DNA from: Neelides folsomi
Lineage: Eukaryota; Arthropoda; Collembola; Neelipleona; Neelidae
Direction of reading: 5' to 3'
NCBI GenBank assembly: GCA_034687125.1
Contig: JAQGBZ010000082.1
Coordinates: forward strand, 62,001-126,000
DNA: 64,000 nt
The notes under the pieces: generated by a model
What the model was told of the DNA's origin: nothing
The model's input: only the letters and a program-made list of their open reading frames with translations
Database searches by the model: none
Position numbers and translations under genes: made by a program
In this document: positions 22,701-34,625 of the stretch, in pieces
How the letters are laid out: every line of letters begins with the position of its first letter
Position numbering within the stretch: the first letter of the stretch is position 1

Positions 22701-25696
22701 ATATGTATTATATCATATGATCATGTTATGATATCAAATATCTATAATATAGATAATATCTATATCTTAAAATATACTTTCTAATAGTTATTACATGCTC
22801 GAAAAATGAGTTTATAAAATATCTTTTATATGCATTACTTGGAGATAATCGTAATTTATTAAATTTATACAGAATGTATACTTATGTAATTAAAAAGCTC
22901 CTTGGGAAAATTATCCTACTGTGGAAGCTTACATTTAGCCATAGTGGAGGATTCTTTAGATTTTTATAGGTATTTTTATATTTATTAATGCTTGGTTGTG
23001 TAATTAATAGATTTAATTATCTCTCTAAAAACAGATTATTCAAGTGAGAGCTTACCATTGAGATAATCAGCCAAATCTCCTCCGTTACAGTACTGGAAAA
23101 AAAGATAAAGATCAATTAAATGTTAGGTATAGAGTAAATTAGCATTCCCCGGCTCATCTCACCCTCATCAGGGACTTGATAGGGAAATGGAGGAATTAAT
23201 AACGGATTTAAAATATGGATGAAAGAAAGGTCAGGAGTTAATTGAAGGATCAATGAACTGGAGCCGGATTTCATACAAAACATCCATCGTCCTTACTTCC
23301 ATCACCAAGAAGACGTGAGTTGGGGTCTCCTGAAAGAGAAGAAAAAAAAGAGTCAATGAGGAACCACGTGGTTGAGAGATGGAAATTCCCTCAACTCGGT
23401 CAAAGACTTAAGGTCACGCTCGGAATGAATTAAAGTCCAGACATTGAATCCGGCACATGAAGGGTGTTCATGGATGATCCAAATGGATCACGAGACAAAA
23501 GGATGTCCAGAAGGATAATCAAAGATAAATATTATTGACACTCCATTCTGGACTTTGAGAAGTTAATTTAGAATAATACGAGGTGATCGACCTCAATTAA
23601 ATGCTTTTATTCCCAATTCCTCCACTTGAGTCAATCCAGAGGGAATTAAATATTGCATTTCCTCTCTATTGAATAACAACTAGGATTTCCACGCGTTTAA
23701 AAAGGTGTCTAACTGTGCCTGAGTCATTCATATCTTTCTACGTAGAATCCATGGGAAATATGAAACATGAAATATCCAACACCTGCTGTAAGTAAAAACT
23801 GATCAAAATTACAAATTACTTTATAAATTATAACCCAGACGAGTCATGTAACAGATCATATGGAAATGAATTGGTTTTTTCATTTGAAAAATATTTTTCA
23901 TTAAGCAAATTATCATCAATCAGAAATTAATTTGATCACGTAACGATAAAGATATGAATTAAGTATTCCTACAGCAATATGAAATTCAATTTCTTCCACG
24001 AAATTAAAAATATTTGGTTTCAAATATTATAAAAACTTGTGTAATTTACCAGTACTACATTATCTACCAATATTAATGATAACTATAATACCACCGTTCT
24101 ATGTTGATTTATATAAAAAATGTGCTATATTATTATTATTATTACTATTAAACAATAATAGTGGTATTTAATATTGATAATGTTTCCTTTAAAACTAGCA
24201 AGTGATTAATATGGGAAATGTTTTTTATATGAATTAATTGCTCATGACATAAACTAAATGATAACTTTAATTACCAATAACTTTAAAATCATATACATAA
24301 TATTGTACATTTACGAATCGTTCCATTATATAGTTAAATTTATTGAGGCTTGTATTTGAGGGTTTGTATTTGGTTATATTCTTATGTTATGTTTAATGAC
24401 TGTTTTATGAAAAACACCTTTATAGAGTTTCAATGTTAATAAATAGTTAATATAAATAGACATATGGGGTTGAAGCTCGTCCTCACAGAATAGAATGTTA
24501 AGCCTGTATTTACTTTCGATGTAAATGATAACAGGACGAAAACAAGTGATATTAGTTAATCGAACTGGCTCTGGCGTCAAAAGGAATTCCGGGATGAACG
24601 CACATGAGTTTTTTTGTACAAGGTGCATGTGATTATTAATCGATACGCAGTTAGCAAGTGCTTTACCAGATCACCCAAATACTCTGCACTTTGAACTTTG
24701 ACAATGTTTGAGTTTGAATGAACGAGAAATATGCACATATATGAATTTAATCTTATTTGTACAAGATATTAAAATTGAAGGAATGAAGGCTAGCCATTAT
24801 TATTATGATTATGATTCCATTATGGGTAAAATGAGGTAAATATCCTTTTTATAATAAATAACTGAATGGGTTAATTAATAAATATAACAAGGAAGAGAAA
24901 ACTTACGCGACATTCGAAGAGAGCAACGACATTTTCATGATGAAGAGCAGTCAATTCCTAAACAATTAAACAAAGCTTTAAAATCCATTTTATAAATTTA
25001 AATTACAAGTGTGTAAGTACAAGTCATTGGAAAACCAAGTTAAACTAAATGTCTAACCCAGTGATGAATTGACCAAAAGCCTTTATAATTAATTATAAGT
25101 TACTATTTACTGATATGATAACACAGATTGCAAATAAATTACTATTTAAATGGATATCATTAACAAAGACTTTACCTTTAATATTGCAATTTCTTTGGTA
25201 AGCAGAGCTTGAGACTTAGCCAAGTTTTTCTTCGTAATCGACTTAATTGCGACGCATTCATTTTTCTATTCAACAAAATATTATATCATTAGTCATCATT
25301 ATCTTCCGAATGTATTTCTTATAAAAAACTAATTATTCCAATTAGTCTGAAAGGGAATGAAAATATTTGTCTATATATCTATAGATATATAGTTGTGTAT
25401 ATATCCGTGAAAATCCACTCCCTTCAGCTGATCGTCACCAAGTTGGGGTTTGTGGAAATGATTAAAGGTAAATTTTGGATCTGCTTCTGGAACTGGTCCT
25501 TTGGTCCCATGGGGAATTGATTGAGAGTCAAGGGCAGTTGGATCAAGTGCTTTGAGACGCACATGGAGATGGTCAAGAATTAATTAAAGGTAAAACAAAG
25601 AACCTTTTTGTGGCGTCCTTTGAAGACGACTGCAAATGCCCCATGACCTATGAGGTCTTTCGAGTTGTACTCGTAGTCTCCGATCGACTCACTCAT
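19701..25696 (-). CDS. ULK: ATG1/ULK-family autophagy-initiating Ser/Thr kinase
   Basis: Fifteen exons, first to last: 25604-25696, 25176-25265, 24907-24957, 23297-23329, 23056-23092, 22066-22116, 21860-21979, 21728-21801, 21507-21667, 21076-21440, 20605-20992, 20313-20469, 20091-20231, 19877-20012, 19701-19798; 664 residues. The kinase domain (about 9-272) has the ULK loop [16 protein letters not shown], catalytic K39, HRDLKPQN at 132-139, DFG from D160 and GSPMYMAPE. A proline/serine linker (about 273-440) contains GFVVVP, matching the DFVMVP LC3-interacting region of vertebrate ULK1. The C-terminal EAT/MIT domain (about 443-664; [27 protein letters not shown]) is where the family binds ATG13. 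ULK complexes start autophagosome formation. The linker is much shorter than in ULK1 (about 1050 residues). The start is the first in-frame ATG; an upstream in-frame GTG codon was not used. Confidence 0.95.
25405..25562 (-). other. Possible cassette exon or relic in ULK intron 1
   Basis: Intron 1 (25266-25603) holds an open stretch with unusually complex, less AT-rich sequence, encoding phrases such as [18 protein letters not shown] and [18 protein letters not shown]. Skipping it gives a perfect kinase N-lobe, joining GRHKK to KNECVAIKS, so it is not needed in the standard protein. No strong acceptor/donor pair was settled on. Confidence 0.25.
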
Positions 25697-27691
25697 CTTC
25701 TTCGACCGAGGGCGAGAAGTAATTAAGTGAGTTGTATGGACATGTTCCTTAGTCGCTGCCACTCACACCATTAACATTACAACTCCATCAGCCAGACGTA
25801 AAAGTTCACCCTTTGGAAAATACACACCATCATAGGAACCTCACATCATCTACACTACGTCATAGGAGAGTTAGATAACCTGGTATGACTATACTCACAC
25901 ACCCTGTAGATATTCACCATACACTTATATAGGGACCTTCCAACTCCGCCCACTCAAAGTGGAAAAACTTGATTATATAAACAAAGGACAAAGTTTTTAG
26001 GCCGCTCGGGGGCGCTTTAAATCATTTGATTCAATTCTAAACCAAATAAAACAAGTCTCATTTACCCCAAGTGTTCTACCTACTCACAATGTATTTTGTA
26101 TTGTACATATTAAATACAGAAAATACATAGTAGGTATTATTACCTAACTATTATTATATAGTTAAATACATAGTTATTTTAGGTACCGTTACCTACATAT
26201 GAAAAATATATCATTGAATTATTAAATTATGATTACAACAATTGTTTTCTTTTGCCTTTAGAACATATTGCATACATATTTGTATGTAATTATATCATAT
26301 TTCCGATATAAAGTAAACTTTAAAAAAAAAACCATGTAGTTGTAAACTTTGTTATTTGAGTATGATATATTAATTTCATTCGGATGGAGTGTGAGAATGA
26401 AAGGAGGAGTAATAAAAAATATGGTCGGGGTCGAGAGAGGTTAACTTACTAATCGTAAGTAATCCTCGACACTTGTACTTTTGGGGATGTGTGAACTTTT
26501 GATCTGAGGAGGAGCTCAGGTCAACTTTTCACTTTTCCCTTCAAAACCTCTGCCCCAAACTCTCCAGATTCCTCATTTATCCAACCCTTTAGTAATAATA
26601 ATATGTATTACATATGTTATACATATATGTATCTCATAACACTCTTTATGTGTAAAATATATTTCTAGTTTTTATTAGGACTGAAAGTGAGAAGTTGAGG
26701 GGCCTTTATGCCCGTGGACTTAATTCGGAGATCTCCACCTTACTTTTTATCTTATTTTCATCTTTACTAAAACTCGTTAATATTCAGCCCTTGACTCTAC
26801 ACAGAAAAAACATTTGGTGTACTTTAATGTTGTGTTTTTATTAGCCATAATACTTTTACAAATATACTATGTATATACATATATAGATATGTGTACTTAA
26901 TATTTTATGTATGCAATAAGTGTTGGCTAGATACAATCTTTAACTATGCAATTCTATATATAATATTATTCATCTCTCATATCTTATATTTGTCTCGTGT
27001 TTGGTTTCGTGTTTCATATAAATACAAGAGGATTTATATGCATATGTATGGATCTACCTATGTACATCTTTACTACATCTTATTACATGATGTTTTTCAA
27101 CGGTTTGTAAATTCAATTTCAATACGGCTCTTGAATATTTTACTCACTTGTGTATTCACTCTCTCTTTATGTCCGGGCTCTTCCTATTTTTCTATCAACT
27201 ATAAATTCATATTTAACAATTTAATCTCAATTATTTTGCGATATTTGGAATAATTTCCAACATTGGTATTAATCAATTTATTGAACATGAAGCGTCAACA
27301 GCGTTCTCTTAACACGATAAGTGTATAACGAAAACATTTAAACGTTTAGTGCGTCTGATCTTTACAGGAAATGTTGAATAACTTCCGAAATTGAAAAAAA
27401 TTGTCCGAATGAATACTGCAGAATTTAATCAAAATATTTTAAAACTTTTCCTTTATATACAATTCATATCTTTTTTCTTGACAGTGGGAGGGTAATTTAA
27501 TAATCATTTATATGTATTATAAGATATGTATATTTATATAATCCCTATATTTACTGTATACATCTTTATATACTTACATTAAAGATTATTATGGTACACA
27601 TACAAATATGTACTTACATTCTTATACCTTTATTTGGTTTATCTCTTGTTGTATTAATTTGAAATTCTAAACAATTTATGTTTTTTCAAAG
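25697..27691. promoter_or_regulatory. Divergent upstream region of ULK and the EMI gene
   Basis: About 2 kb. The part next to ULK (25700-26030) is less AT-rich and should hold its promoter and 5' UTR. The missing first exon of the EMI gene should lie somewhere in the right-hand part, but I could not identify it. A 120-codon plus-strand open frame at 26891-27253 consists of AT-rich hydrophobic codons and looks like chance. Confidence 0.35.
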
Positions 27692-29244
27692 ATCTTGGTG
27701 TTCTTATGAAAAGGAAAAGTTGGTTCCTTGTCGAATTCAAAATGGAACAGAAAGCCATTTGAGTCGAAACATTTGTTGGAAAAGTTTAAATGGTTCCTTG
27801 TTTTGCAACAAAAGAGTTGTTTACAAGCCTAAATACATTACAACTTATAAGAAGGTCAAGGAGTCAAAATGGAAATGCTGTCCTGGATTCACTGGCCAAG
27901 ATTGCAAAAAAGGTCAATTTCTTTCATTCAATCCATTCATTATATATATAATACACACAATGTGCAATTAAATATTACATTTATACCTAATTAGTAACGT
28001 ACATTAAAAGTTATTCTATTTGTAAATTTAATACAATATAACTAAACCACAAAAATGTATATTTATAAAATTATAAACATATACAATATATGCATAATAT
28101 ATTTTAACGCGCCAAGTTTACTGTGACATTGACACTGAGACACTGACAATTGTGAATTGTACCACAATGACACATAATCACTATGTTTATGTAAGTAAAG
28201 CAAGCCCATAGACAAAATAAATTAATAATTTTAAATGAGAATGAAATTATTTTAGAATGCTTCAATTGTTTGACCTATGAACTTCTTGAGAAACGTCTTC
28301 AAGATTTAGAGGCAAATGTGAAAAAAGATCAAAAATTCATGAGGAAAACTGAAGATTTTGATAAGAATGAAAACAAAGAAGGTTCCGGTGGAATTCGTTT
28401 TTCGCAAGATGATGACGAGGACTTTGGACAAATTTTCCTCAACGTCGTTTCTTCACTAAGGTCAGATTTTAATGTTCAATTTGAACTACATTTACATAAC
28501 AAATATATAACTACCATTTACATACATATTAAATGTGCATTTGTGTTTATCTCCAAACTACATGCATATAATAGTACATCTGGAAAAGTTCTATTTATTA
28601 CATACATTGCTGACGTTGCTTTAATAATTTTTATTGTTGATTCATTCATTTAAAGACATGTATGTATTTAATTTTAATTGCTCGAAATGTACATACATGT
28701 TTATAAATAAACAAATTTATAGATCGTATATTTATATATACCTAATTACTTATTTTATAGGGAAATGGAATTGAGAGTGAAGATGATGGAAAACCAAGTT
28801 TTATCTCTAAATAAAGAACTTGCATTTGCAAAATTAAGATCATCCGACACTATAACATCTCAGAGTGAATAAAATTATTAAACATATATCACTTTCTCTT
28901 TAAATGTGGTAAATGAGGTTAAACATGGTTAGAAATAAATAAACTTATTTATTCATCTTTAGAATCTGAGCCAATAGTTGCGGAAAGTAAAGAATCTCCA
29001 ATTCTAAGAGGTTTAGAAAAGAATCTTGAAAGGGGCGACATCGCGTCTACACTCAACGATGACTATGGTAAATATTTATATGTTTAATAATTACACGTAA
29101 GCATTACTTACATTACATTAGCAATGAAATGATTTAAGTGTCCTTTTTATTACATCAACATCGAAATAATTAAAAGGGGACGAGCAACCAATTGTATCAG
29201 CCACAGAAGAGTACATTGACCAGCTCAGCAGATCATACGTTTAA
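27692..29244 (+). CDS. EMI-domain extracellular protein, EMID1/EMILIN-like (first exon not found)
   Basis: Five exons: 27692-27912, 28256-28460, 28761-28864, 28963-29067, 29177-29244; 234 codons after the missing start. The first recognised exon is a nearly complete EMI domain: WCSYEKEKLVPCRIQNGT, ICWKSLNGSLFC and SKWKCCPGFTGQDC carry the expected cysteines and resemble EMID1/COL26A1. An acidic helical region predicted to coil follows (YELLEKRLQDLEANVKKD; REMELRVKMMENQVLSL). EMI proteins are secreted and multimerise in extracellular matrix. No collagen, EGF or C1q module follows. The exon begins in mid-codon, so a 5' exon with the signal peptide must exist upstream. The ATG at 27678 sits inside the splice acceptor tract and was rejected. 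Confidence 0.72.
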
Positions 29245-29399
29245 ATCAATTAAATGTTTAGTTTATTCATCAGAACTACAACAAATGATCGACTTATGAT
29301 GCGAATGCGAATTTCAAAGTGAATAAATTTATTGTTATAATCAAGGAATTACTTGTTTAGGTAAGTACTGAAAGTAAGTAATACTTACATAATCACTTA

Positions 29400-29974
29400 A
29401 CCATATTTACGGGACCGCTATATTCTCATTTAAATAACTTTTTAATTAATCAACATAATGTTATGAAAATTGTACCTAATATGTATAATCTTATGTAGTA
29501 TAAGGCAAAAAAAAGGTTGAGTGTCAAAGGTCACCCCATCAGCTTCAATGCACTTCTTAAGCCGCGGTCACCAATCGTCAATCGCGAGCGGATTTTGTCC
29601 ATTGGAAATTTTTTCCATTCTCTTTTTAAAACTTATATAATCATTCGATTGTTTGATTTAGTTTCGCATTGACCTTTGCTTCTATTTGGTACCATATTTT
29701 TAGTTGTCTAATGGATTTAGGTCCGAACTGGATGCTGGCAATTCGATATAACATCATAACCAAACTCCATAAATGATTCATATAGTGAAAAAGGCTGCGA
29801 TTGACGTTTGGTGATATCGACTCAAGAAGTGCATTTAGGCCAACCTTTGACACCTAACCTTTTTTTCCTCTTAAACTACATGATATTCTCCTTATTGGGT
29901 TCAAATTTCATGAAAATTGGTTGATTAATAAAAAAAAGTTATTTAAACGAGAAGAGTGGTCCCATAAATATGGT
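29400..29974. mobile_element. 575-bp palindromic TIR element with duplicated transposase 3' end
   Basis: The left end reads ACCATATTTACGGGACC and the reverse complement of the right end reads ACCATATTTATGGGACC. TA flanks it at 29398-29399 and 29975-29976. Imperfect similarity between the arms extends for over 200 bases. Each arm carries an inverted copy of what looks like the C-terminal end of a mariner-like transposase: the left arm read on minus gives PRLKKCIEADGVTFDTQ, and the right arm read on plus gives a degenerate RLKKCI version. The two halves are therefore an inverted duplication of one transposon end around a short AT-rich centre. It is non-autonomous. Confidence 0.8.
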
Positions 29975-30979
29975 TAAGGAATTATATGTAATAATTAAAT
30001 GTTTGAATAATTTGTAGTAAACAAAATGGACAATCGTGGTTGAAGGATGATATTATTTATGCATACCTAATACCTATGGTGCGTATTACTTATGTATGTG
30101 TATGAAAATGCGTCACATGTAAGAATAGTAGTTAGTATATGTGTAATTGTGTATATATAGACAATTGAAGTCTGCTTATTTAAATTGTTGTACAACTTGT
30201 TCCTTTAGACTTTTATTTATGTATTAAATTAAAAATTCAACCACGTCAAATGAAATGAAATATTATCGAATTATGGATTTGAGAATATTATTTTCTAAAA
30301 GTACTGTAGAACAAGAAAAACAAGTATAAATTCTAAATACAAGCAGTATGAGGAATTACGAGACTTAAATTGAATAGACTGTTTAGATATTCAATAGTAT
30401 CCTACATGAGTACACAATATACCAATAAAAAATAATATTACAAATGTAATAAATGTATGATGATTATCTCAAGCACATTTGTCTATACAGGTATTTTTAT
30501 AAATTTTGTCTGCATTCTTTTAAAGAATTCCTCAATTCAATTTTTATACTTAAAATGAAATATTTGCTAAAATTAATGTGATTGTTAATATGCCGAACAT
30601 TTACAATTTGATATGTCTTTTATGGTAAATATGCAAAAGAAAATCTGAATTCTTTGTAGCAGCAGCACAATTGTTTTTAATATTATTTACAAACATATAT
30701 AGTACATACATATTACATACAGTATATTGTAGTTACTATGAATATTTTTTAAATTCAATTTTTCCTAAAGAACTTCAATTTAAGTTTAAATATTTAATAG
30801 CTAACTAAAGGATAAAGAGGGGAAATTCAATTATCTAATGGTGAATAGCAAGTAATGTAATCCAAACACTCGTACATGTGTTATACTTGAAAAGTTTCAT
30901 TTCATCTTTCAATGCTGCGTTGTAGATGTGTTGTTAAATTGAGTTACTATTGAAAAGTTAATAACGCCAGTAAAGATAT

Positions 30980-31229
30980 TGAAATTAAAGAAGATCGAAA
31001 TTTACGAGGTTATATATCAGTTGATGTATCGTAAAAGAGTCGAAATTGAAGCACAGCGAGAGCATGCGTCCGATCGAGAGTCGGCCGCCGTTTTCGTTTC
31101 CGTCTTCCAAACTGTTCACGGGGTTTTATATTGTCCGTGTCTCCCCTTCCTCTCTCCGCCACTCCAATTGAGACTTTACACACATCTCAACCTCACTCGT
31201 CGCGGGATCTGCCAAAATTGGAAGACACG
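30980..31229 (+). promoter_or_regulatory. Candidate promoter or untranslated first exon
   Basis: A block with several CpG dinucleotides (GTCGGCCGCCG, CTCGTCGCGGG) and pyrimidine-rich tracts stands out from AT-rich surroundings. It ends at a strong donor, ACACG then GTGAGT at 31230. This suits a 5' untranslated exon of a plus-strand gene. The esterase starting at 34626 is the nearest candidate, but a non-coding RNA is equally possible. Confidence 0.35.
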
Positions 31230-32119
31230 GTGAGTTAAATTTCTATTCCGCCTTTGCTTTACCGAACCCATGAGGGAATATTTCAAATTCAGCGATCAAC
31301 ACGATTTTTGCATAAAATTGTAATTCCGTTCTTTTCATTATAATTTCAAAGAATCATACATAAGTATGTATCATCCTACATAGGTAGATATTTTACATAT
31401 AAACTACATTAATATTATAATATAAGTATAGTAGTAGTGCAAATCCTTAAAGTTCCTTTGAACATTTTTATAATCCAACAAGAAGTAGTTCAATAAGTTC
31501 CCATTTTTCATCCATGCATATGTCCGCATCCTTTCTTCATATCCGAATGCAATAATAAAAGTATGGAAGTATGTAGTTATATAATACATGATGATCTTCC
31601 AGGAAATAGTACAAAAGTAAATCAAAGATTATATGTACTTATTATTATACTCCTTATACATATTGTGCTCGAGTCGAGAGCCTTAGATATTTTTGTATAA
31701 ATATACCTACTCTATATATTCTAGAAATAAGAATTGTATGAACATCTAGTACATACATACATACCTACTATACATAACTATATGAAATACCATTAATGTT
31801 AGTACCGCGGTCGGAGGTCAAATAAGAAATTATGTAAGAATATATGTTATGTCATATTGTATATGTTCTGAATATAAATACCCAAATTGGTTGCGATTCC
31901 AGAGATGTAATAATAAAAAAAGTTCAAAATTGTTTCGGGAGTAATTTTTCTCATTTAGCTCCTTTATATGGCCTTGTAAAATATTTAGTACAGAGAGATA
32001 AGGCTTCTTATCTCAATACATATAATTATGAGGTTGAGTTTTACTGCTCCGAACAAGGAACCATTTGATCTTCTCTTATCCCCCTTTTTGTACCGGAGTG
32101 AAGAAATTGAATAAATAAT

Positions 32120-32280
32120 ATTTAGAACCCAAATTCCCCTCACTTCACATTCCCTTTCACATCTCATTGTTGTCGAGATTTACACAATCTGAGAGATATT
32201 CGAATTACCCCAAACTTTTTGAAGAGGAAAAGTGAGAAAGTTTCGTCGAGTTGAGTTGGTGAAGCAGCGAAGAAAGGGTA
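32120..32280 (+). promoter_or_regulatory. Second candidate promoter or 5' exon island
   Basis: A less AT-rich block containing TTCGTCGAGTTGAGTTGG and GCAGCGAAGAAAG, followed by a possible weak donor (GGTATT). It could be an alternative first exon for the same downstream gene. Support is compositional only. Confidence 0.2.
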
Positions 32281-32691
32281 TTATATATATTTATTAGAGG
32301 TATCATATGAATATCTTACAAACCTCGGATATAACGGCCAATGTTTTTCATATATATTACTTACACCAACTTTCCCCCTCTGACACTTCAACTAACTATT
32401 GAAATTGAGGAATTGTAAGGAATATGGTGAGAAATAATCATCTCTTTTTCCACTTAAATCTCCACTAATTGAATTCATTATAATGCAAATTCAACTCTAA
32501 GATTCAAAATTCTACGCTAGAAAATTAGATTTTATACACATGAATGTTCTCACATTTAAGTTATGTCAAGGTATATAAATTTTTCTAAATAAAAATATGT
32601 ATTTTAGAGTGCGTATAACTACCTAGATATATCTGTATATGTTCTATTATCCATATATTTCAGATCTTCATATTATACCTACCGTAATTGG

Positions 32692-33078
32692 CCGAAAGAT
32701 GTCCCGGGACATCTTTAAATTTTTTAACCTTTACCCCCGGATATCTTTCGGACCCGGACATCTTTCGGAACCCGGATATCTTTAAATAAATTTGCAAATG
32801 AAAGTTTTAAATAGTATTTATTAAAAATTATTCTGAAGAATCGTCTGAATCAGATTCACTCCCACTATCATCACCAAACACTACAGCTTCGTTTTCTTCC
32901 TCTTCTTCTTGATCTTCTTCAATTATAGGATTTATAATTGAACGATTCACTTCAGCACATATATCATATTACGAGCGTTTAGTACCCGGACATCTTTTGG
33001 GACCCGGATATCTTTAAAAGTTTTTGTTTGCCCCCCCGGATATCTTTCGGGCCCCGGATATCTTTCGGCCAATTACGG
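32692..33078. mobile_element. 387-bp TIR element, copy B, complete, with subterminal repeats
   Basis: The left end is CCGTAATTGGCCGAAAGATG. The right end is its inverse (CATCTTTCGGCCAATTACGG with one change), flanked by TA at 32690-32691 and 33079-33080. Both arms carry several copies of a unit close to CCGGATATCTTTCGGACC and the palindrome GATGTCCCGGGACATC. Between the arms, 32828-32960 (-) encodes an acidic tail: NRSIINPIIEEDQEEEEENE, then AVVFGDDSGSESDSDDSSE and stop. This matches copy A in the NEAV core and Ser/acidic end. It is probably a deletion derivative of an autonomous DNA transposon, keeping the transposase 3' end. Confidence 0.85.
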
Positions 33079-34625
33079 TAATTATGGTCAAAAGTCTCTA
33101 CTATATACTGGTCCCAAATTATGGAATCAGATAAAAGAAGCTCTAAATAGGAACCTCCTGGACTTCAACAAATTTGAATTTGAAGAAAACATTTAAATAT
33201 TTATACGATAATAAATAATTTTAACATTATATTTATATGTTTACATTACTTACTTTAAATTTAATTATTAATATTGTAATATAGGTTATTCTATGTAAGA
33301 ACAATTTCATTGTGTGTATTGAGGCCTATTTAAATTTCTTTGATTATAAAAATTTTATTATTATTATATTTTGTGGAATATTGACAAGAAGAGATGCTGA
33401 ATAACTTGAAATCATCATGAGAAGCCATAAAAAATTTAATTTTATAAAACGAACCAACAATTAACCTAAAGTATTTGATTGAATTCAAATATATGGAGCG
33501 TTGGTTTATTTTTTTTGAATTAGGAAAGGGAATTATATATGTTAGGTATATTAAGGTAAAATATTATTATTGGGGTTTACATTGGGATGTTGTTGTTTTG
33601 TGAAATGGTTCAACCCGATAGAAAAAAAATCATTCTTAATTCTTAATATTATCAATGTGCTAAATAAGATGAAATGGTTAAAATTTAATACAATGTGTAC
33701 TCTACATGTATTTCTTTGATAAAGTCTTATATGAAGGTTTTGGACTTACTACCTTACAAATGGTATAAATACAATTATCTACTTTTAATGTTTTTATAAA
33801 ATGATCTAATCATACAATCGATGAAATAATTAAAAGTCAATTTGATAAACTTACAAATTTATCAGTTAAGCTTAAGGAATTTAAGTAATTATAAAAGCCG
33901 AGAAGCTTAATAAGGTAACAAAATAAGTAAGTATGATACATTTACTCTATAAAGTACAGTACTATACCCTAAAAATTTTATTAGGCTGGCATTTCCCTTT
34001 TTCCAGTTATTCCAAAAGTTGCTCTAAGAAATAACATTACTCTTAAATAATGTTTAATGTGTAATCTTTATAGCTATAACTTTTTTAACTAATAACAATA
34101 ACCAAGCTTATTCATCAGTCATATTAGAACCTGACCGGATCAAATAATATAATTTCGATAGAGTAATGCATATTAATATTACCCGACTCGGGGTCAATTC
34201 AGTACATGATCAAATCGGGTAATATGGTTGTTGTTTATTATATTTATAATATCCATTTACATAAGATTGACATTTATTCTCAAGTTATTAAAGATTATGG
34301 ATTAACCAATATTTTTAACAATCGATTAATCAAGGATTCAGTTATCATCAATAATTAATATCAGCATTTTTAAGATTGCATTTTTACATTATGGCAATGG
34401 CATACGCATATGTTTAATTCAAACAGGCATTAAGCATTCAATTACAAGATAAAGTATTTGTAAATTGATAATCAATTAATCAATCATTGAATATCATTGA
34501 ATGTTAAATACGATTGAGGTTTTTGGTAACCCAATTGTATAAATTAGATAAATTTAGAATTAACATTAAAAACATTGTCCATTTATTTAATTACATTTAT
34601 TAAACCCTTTTAAAGATTATAAATA

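Larger units (their letters stand above)
29977..34625. other. Long intergenic region upstream of the esterase
   Basis: About 4.6 kb, AT-rich. Apart from the two complex islands and the TIR element listed separately, I see no gene. A short inverted repeat (ATATTACCCGA at 34177-34187, TCGGGTAATAT at 34215-34225) and homeodomain-like ATTAAT-rich sequence near 34270-34500 are present but not interpretable. Confidence 0.45.

Noticed and set aside
25697-25762. Longer ULK N-terminus from an upstream GTG
   Set aside because: The codon is GTG, and the ATG at 25696 places the kinase glycine loop at the usual distance.
26891-27253. 120-codon plus-strand open frame upstream of the EMI gene
   Set aside because: Its residues are those forced by AT-rich codons (Ile, Tyr, Phe, Leu), it starts at GTG, and no domain or splice link to the EMI exon was found.
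27678-27691. ATG at 27678 as start of the EMI gene
   Set aside because: It lies in a typical acceptor tract (TTTTTTCAAAG) and would give a matrix protein without a signal peptide.
34177-34225. 11-bp inverted repeat in the esterase upstream region
   Set aside because: Too short and too AT-rich to distinguish from chance; no TIR structure around it.
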